Assembly (NCBI GenBank): GCA_945889575.1
Contig: CAMDBY010000085.1
Span: 1 to 7,288 of the forward strand
Origin: Bifidobacterium breve
GTDB lineage: Bacteria; Actinomycetota; Acidimicrobiia; Acidimicrobiales; Ilumatobacteraceae
Reading direction: 5' to 3'
Length of the DNA stretch: 7,288 nucleotides
The notes beneath the pieces were generated by a model. That model was not told where the DNA came from. It ran no database searches and worked only from the letters and a program-made list of their open reading frames with translations. This document shows positions 5,167-7,288 of this stretch, piece by piece (the stretch's first letter is position 1; each line of letters starts with the position of its first letter). Made by a program: the position numbers and the translations under genes.

Positions 5167-5172
5167 ACTCTA
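5167..5172 (-). promoter_or_regulatory. Possible -10 box for tRNA-Pro
   Basis: TAGAGT on the minus strand fits TANNNT and lies 11 nt before the mature 5' end of tRNA-Pro, so transcription would begin a few bases upstream of the tRNA. It is within the 38-nt gap after the zinc-ribbon gene, so the tRNA could have its own promoter as well as read-through from the der operon. No recognisable -35 was found at normal spacing. Confidence 0.33.
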
Positions 5173-5193
5173 TCGGCGTGATTGAGATGTTGC

Positions 5194-5436
5194 CTAAACG
5201 AAGATTTGCACGACACGCCAGCCTAAATAAGTGCACAGCAGACCGACTAGTAACTTGAAGTGCCATGGCGTTTTGTCACCGTCAACGCCAGCAAGTTTTT
5301 TCAAATCAAGTGAGTCATCTATTACTCGACCAGAAATCGACACATGATCGACAGCAGAAAGACATTCTGGACACTCACCGTCGGCGGTTAAAGCAGACGG
5401 TGCAAAATATTTGGCACATGGTTCACACCACGGCAT
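5194..5436 (-). CDS. Small zinc-ribbon protein with C-terminal membrane helix
   Basis: An 80-residue protein of unknown function. Residues 4-25 hold two CxxC knuckles (Cys4, Cys7, Cys22, Cys25) in MPWCEPCAKYF and GECPECL, a compact zinc ribbon. A polar middle (about 30-57) leads to TPWHFKLLVGLLCTYLGWRV (56-75), and hydrophobic residues run to the end at 80. This is one predicted transmembrane helix that would tether the ribbon to the membrane; the lysine at 61 and arginine at 74 flank or lie within it. The ATG is 2 nt after the Der stop, with AAGG about 10 nt upstream, so the gene is co-transcribed with der. The context hints at ribosome or translation-linked work, but nothing in the sequence proves it. 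The spacing of the cysteines and the position in an operon make it a real gene rather than a chance frame. Confidence 0.8.
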   Translation of the reverse strand: MPWCEPCAKYFAPSALTADGECPECLSAVDHVSISGRVIDDSLDLKKLAGVDGDKTPWHFKLLVGLLCTYLGWRVVQIFV

Positions 5437-5438
5437 AT

Positions 5439-6764
5439 CTAATCGCCTTTTTTGCGGACTCGAAGTTTGAGGGGTGTTGAACCGAACTCAAAAGCCTCAC
5501 GAATGGAACGCTCTAGATAACGAATATACGGCGCAGACAATTCTCGGTTCACGAACAGAGTGAACGTCGGGGGGTCATTTGCACCTTGAACAGCAAACAA
5601 AACGCGGGCCCCACCTGGTGCAGGTGATTTCTGTTGTGCAGCTGAAATAACTCTGTTGACGTCTCGAGTCGGGATTTTGCGATGGTACTGCTCGATCGCT
5701 TCTTGCAGGACAGGGCGCAATTTATGCACTCCCATGCCAGTAAGGGCTGACAGCTTCAGCACAGGCGCATCGTCAATGAAGTACAACATGCGCGCCAGAT
5801 CAAGTTCCACTTGTCGCCTGTTCTCAGAGTCAAGTAGTTCCCATTTGTTCAATACGATGAGGATTGGGCAACCAGCAACATCGATGCGCTCTGCTAACCG
5901 TTGGTCTTGACTCGTAACACCGACAGTTGCGTCAATAATAAGTATTGCGATATCAGCTTCATCGATTGCTTTTAGGGCACGCACAAGCGAGTAGAACTCG
6001 GTCGATTCATCAATCTTGCTGCGCTTACGCATTCCCGCGGTATCAATGAACACCAATGGACCATCAGGCGTCTCAACGAGAGTGTCAACTGCATCACGCG
6101 TTGTTCCGGGCATGTCGTGAACTACAGAACGTTCTTCTCCGACTAAACGGTTAAACAAAGTGCTCTTGCCCACATTTGGACGACCAACAAGCGCAACCCG
6201 AGGCACACCGTCTGGCTTGATTGCATCAAGTTCACGAACCGGAATCTGCACATGAGGAATTCGAGCCACTACTTCGTCGAGGAAATCGCCTGAGCGTCGG
6301 CCATGAAGCGCGGACACCGCCATTGGCTCGCCAAATCCGAGGGACATGAAGATCCACTTCTCTTGTTCACGACGATCATTGTCTGATTTATTAGCAGCCA
6401 GAAGCACGGGAACGCCGGTCTTACGCAGCCATTGAGAAATGTGTTCGTCATCGTCAGTTACCCCTACAGATGCGTCAACCATGAAAATCACCAGGTCAGC
6501 TTCGCGGACGGCTTCTTCCACTTGCCGACTTACTTTGTCGTCAAGTTCGCTTCCACTTGGCATCCAACCACCAGTGTCCACAATCCAGAATTCAATACCA
6601 AGCCATGAGGCCATATGCGGGTGTCTATCTCGAGTGATTCCAGGTCGGTCTTCAACGATTGCAGCTTGCTCTCCGATGACGCGGTTAAACCATGTGCTTT
6701 TGCCAACATTGGGACGACCAACAATTACAACGCTGGGAAATATGACTTTCTCTTCGTCAGACAT
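5439..6764 (-). CDS. der: Ribosome assembly GTPase Der (EngA)
   Basis: A 441-residue double GTPase needed for maturation of the 50S ribosomal subunit. The first G domain has GRPNVGKS at 16-23, GITRDR at 42-47, DTGGW at 63-67, NKSD at 125-128 and SA at 151-152. The second has GRPNVGKS at 194-201, PGTTRD, DTAG at 241-244, NKWE at 306-309 and SALTG at 339-343. The remaining residues, about 350-441, form the C-terminal KH-like domain that contacts rRNA. Two positions in the first domain deviate: Trp25 where STLFN is usual (here STWFN), and NKSD instead of NKVD. Neither destroys a nucleotide contact. The frame is open 42 codons further upstream, but ATG at 6762-6764 is preferred. It has the Shine-Dalgarno AGAGAGG about 7 nt upstream, gives the normal family length, and overlaps the DUF512 gene's end by 8 nt. 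Confidence 0.96.
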   Translation of the reverse strand: MSDEEKVIFPSVVIVGRPNVGKSTWFNRVIGEQAAIVEDRPGITRDRHPHMASWLGIEFWIVDTGGWMPSGSELDDKVSRQVEEAVREADLVIFMVDASVGVTDDDEHISQWLRKTGVPVLLAANKSDNDRREQEKWIFMSLGFGEPMAVSALHGRRSGDFLDEVVARIPHVQIPVRELDAIKPDGVPRVALVGRPNVGKSTLFNRLVGEERSVVHDMPGTTRDAVDTLVETPDGPLVFIDTAGMRKRSKIDESTEFYSLVRALKAIDEADIAILIIDATVGVTSQDQRLAERIDVAGCPILIVLNKWELLDSENRRQVELDLARMLYFIDDAPVLKLSALTGMGVHKLRPVLQEAIEQYHRKIPTRDVNRVISAAQQKSPAPGGARVLFAVQGANDPPTFTLFVNRELSAPYIRYLERSIREAFEFGSTPLKLRVRKKGD

Positions 6765-7288
6765 GAGAAACCTCTCTTTTGGCTGATTCAAGCCGATCTC
6801 GTAGTGAACTTCCACTAGTCGGTAAAACTTCAACATCGAATTCACGGTGCAGGTCTTCGATAGACCCGCCATCAAGGAAGACCCCGTCATTCAGACATAC
6901 ATCGGGAAGCAAATAAACATGGGCGCCCTTGTCTTCTGACAAGACCCGATGAATATCTTCAAAAGTCATCAGTCCGGCTACTGCGGTGTTGCCACCAAAG
7001 TAGAGATTCTTCACTTCAAGAACGGAGACTTCATCAAAACTTTGTTCGCGCAACGCATTTCGCATAACTGTTGCGCCATACGAACCGGTGACAATCGCTA
7101 CGGGTTTATCAACTACCTGCTTACGTACGCGCAGAGACACGGGAACAGAAACCGATGACCGCAAGCCAGTATCAGCTGCAGGGTTTACCACGCGAACATA
7201 ATCAGTAGGAGAAGCAACATCTACAGATGCAAAAAAACCAGCGTGCTTACCCATCAAATCGGGGCCAAAACCGTCGAAAGAATCAAGG
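6757..7288 (-). CDS. DUF512 domain of a putative radical SAM protein (TIGR03279-like), C-terminal part
   Basis: The visible 176 residues are the C-terminal end of a larger protein, cut by the right edge. The frame stays open to the boundary, and the codon that could be read as a start at 7255-7257 (TTG) is an internal leucine: GFGPDLMGKHAGFF continues through it. DUF512 signatures are IVTGSYGATVMRNALRE, NLYFGGNTAVAGLMTFEDI and VYLLPDVCLNDGVFLDGG. In full-length members a PDZ-like region and a radical SAM core precede this domain; those parts, with the iron-sulfur cysteines, are outside the window, so the enzyme activity is inferred. Genes of this family are found directly upstream of der in several phyla, as here, where the TGA lies inside the der start (8-nt overlap). 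The substrate is unknown; a ribosome- or RNA-linked role is a guess from context. Confidence 0.85.
   Translation of the reverse strand, partial: LDSFDGFGPDLMGKHAGFFASVDVASPTDYVRVVNPAADTGLRSSVSVPVSLRVRKQVVDKPVAIVTGSYGATVMRNALREQSFDEVSVLEVKNLYFGGNTAVAGLMTFEDIHRVLSEDKGAHVYLLPDVCLNDGVFLDGGSIEDLHREFDVEVLPTSGSSLRDRLESAKREVSHV

Noticed and set aside
6765..6890. A 42-residue N-terminal extension of Der
   Set aside because: It lies entirely within the DUF512 coding region in another frame, is not Der-like, and the ATG at 6764 has a good Shine-Dalgarno and gives the family length.
1..7288. Mobile elements, CRISPR arrays, phage genes, toxin-antitoxin or secondary-metabolite genes
   Set aside because: No transposase, integrase, spaced direct repeats, phage module or defence gene was seen on either strand; the gene content is conserved chromosomal core.

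Overview
The window looks like chromosomal core sequence from an actinobacterium of moderate G+C (roughly 45-50 % by eye). The strongest evidence is gene order. On the minus strand, pgsA-type phosphatidyltransferase, gcvH, a GarA-type FHA protein, an FtsR-type MerR regulator, a DUF151 'bifunctional nuclease' protein and a second MerR regulator lie in the same order as Mycobacterium tuberculosis Rv1822 and Rv1826-Rv1830. The moderate G+C, the zinc ribbon on the GarA homologue and the company of a DUF512 protein, Der and a small zinc-ribbon protein suggest an Acidimicrobiia-like lineage rather than a mycobacterium. That placement is inference.

Layout. Positions 1-2976 (minus) hold the six-gene cluster, read right to left, with the last MerR gene cut by the left edge. 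The first five genes are tightly packed (gaps of 17, 14 and 2 nt and one 4-nt overlap). The second MerR follows a 94-nt gap that contains a plausible promoter of its own. A 57-nt divergent intergenic region (2977-3033) separates this cluster from a plus-strand pair, an SDR oxidoreductase and a HIT hydrolase (3034-4244), which overlap by ATGA. The HIT gene meets an SRAP/YedK-type gene (4241-4960, minus) tail to tail, and the two stop codons share the four bases CTAG. A perfect 24-bp palindrome lies inside the end of the HIT gene. Then come tRNA-Pro(GGG) (5079-5155, minus) and a minus-strand operon reading DUF512 protein (cut by the right edge), the ribosome-assembly GTPase Der, and a small zinc-ribbon membrane protein.

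How the genes work together. The left cluster combines phospholipid head-group synthesis, the lipoyl carrier of the glycine cleavage system, a phospho-dependent regulator of 2-oxoglutarate/glutamate metabolism and a cell-division-linked regulator. This long-conserved actinobacterial arrangement may couple envelope growth, central nitrogen/carbon flux and division. The right cluster is translation-related (Der, tRNA-Pro). SRAP repairs or protects abasic sites in single-stranded DNA. I see no mobile element, CRISPR array, phage gene or obviously new multi-gene system. The points most worth a second look are the intragenic palindrome, the paired leaderless-type promoters and the zinc-ribbon form of GarA.
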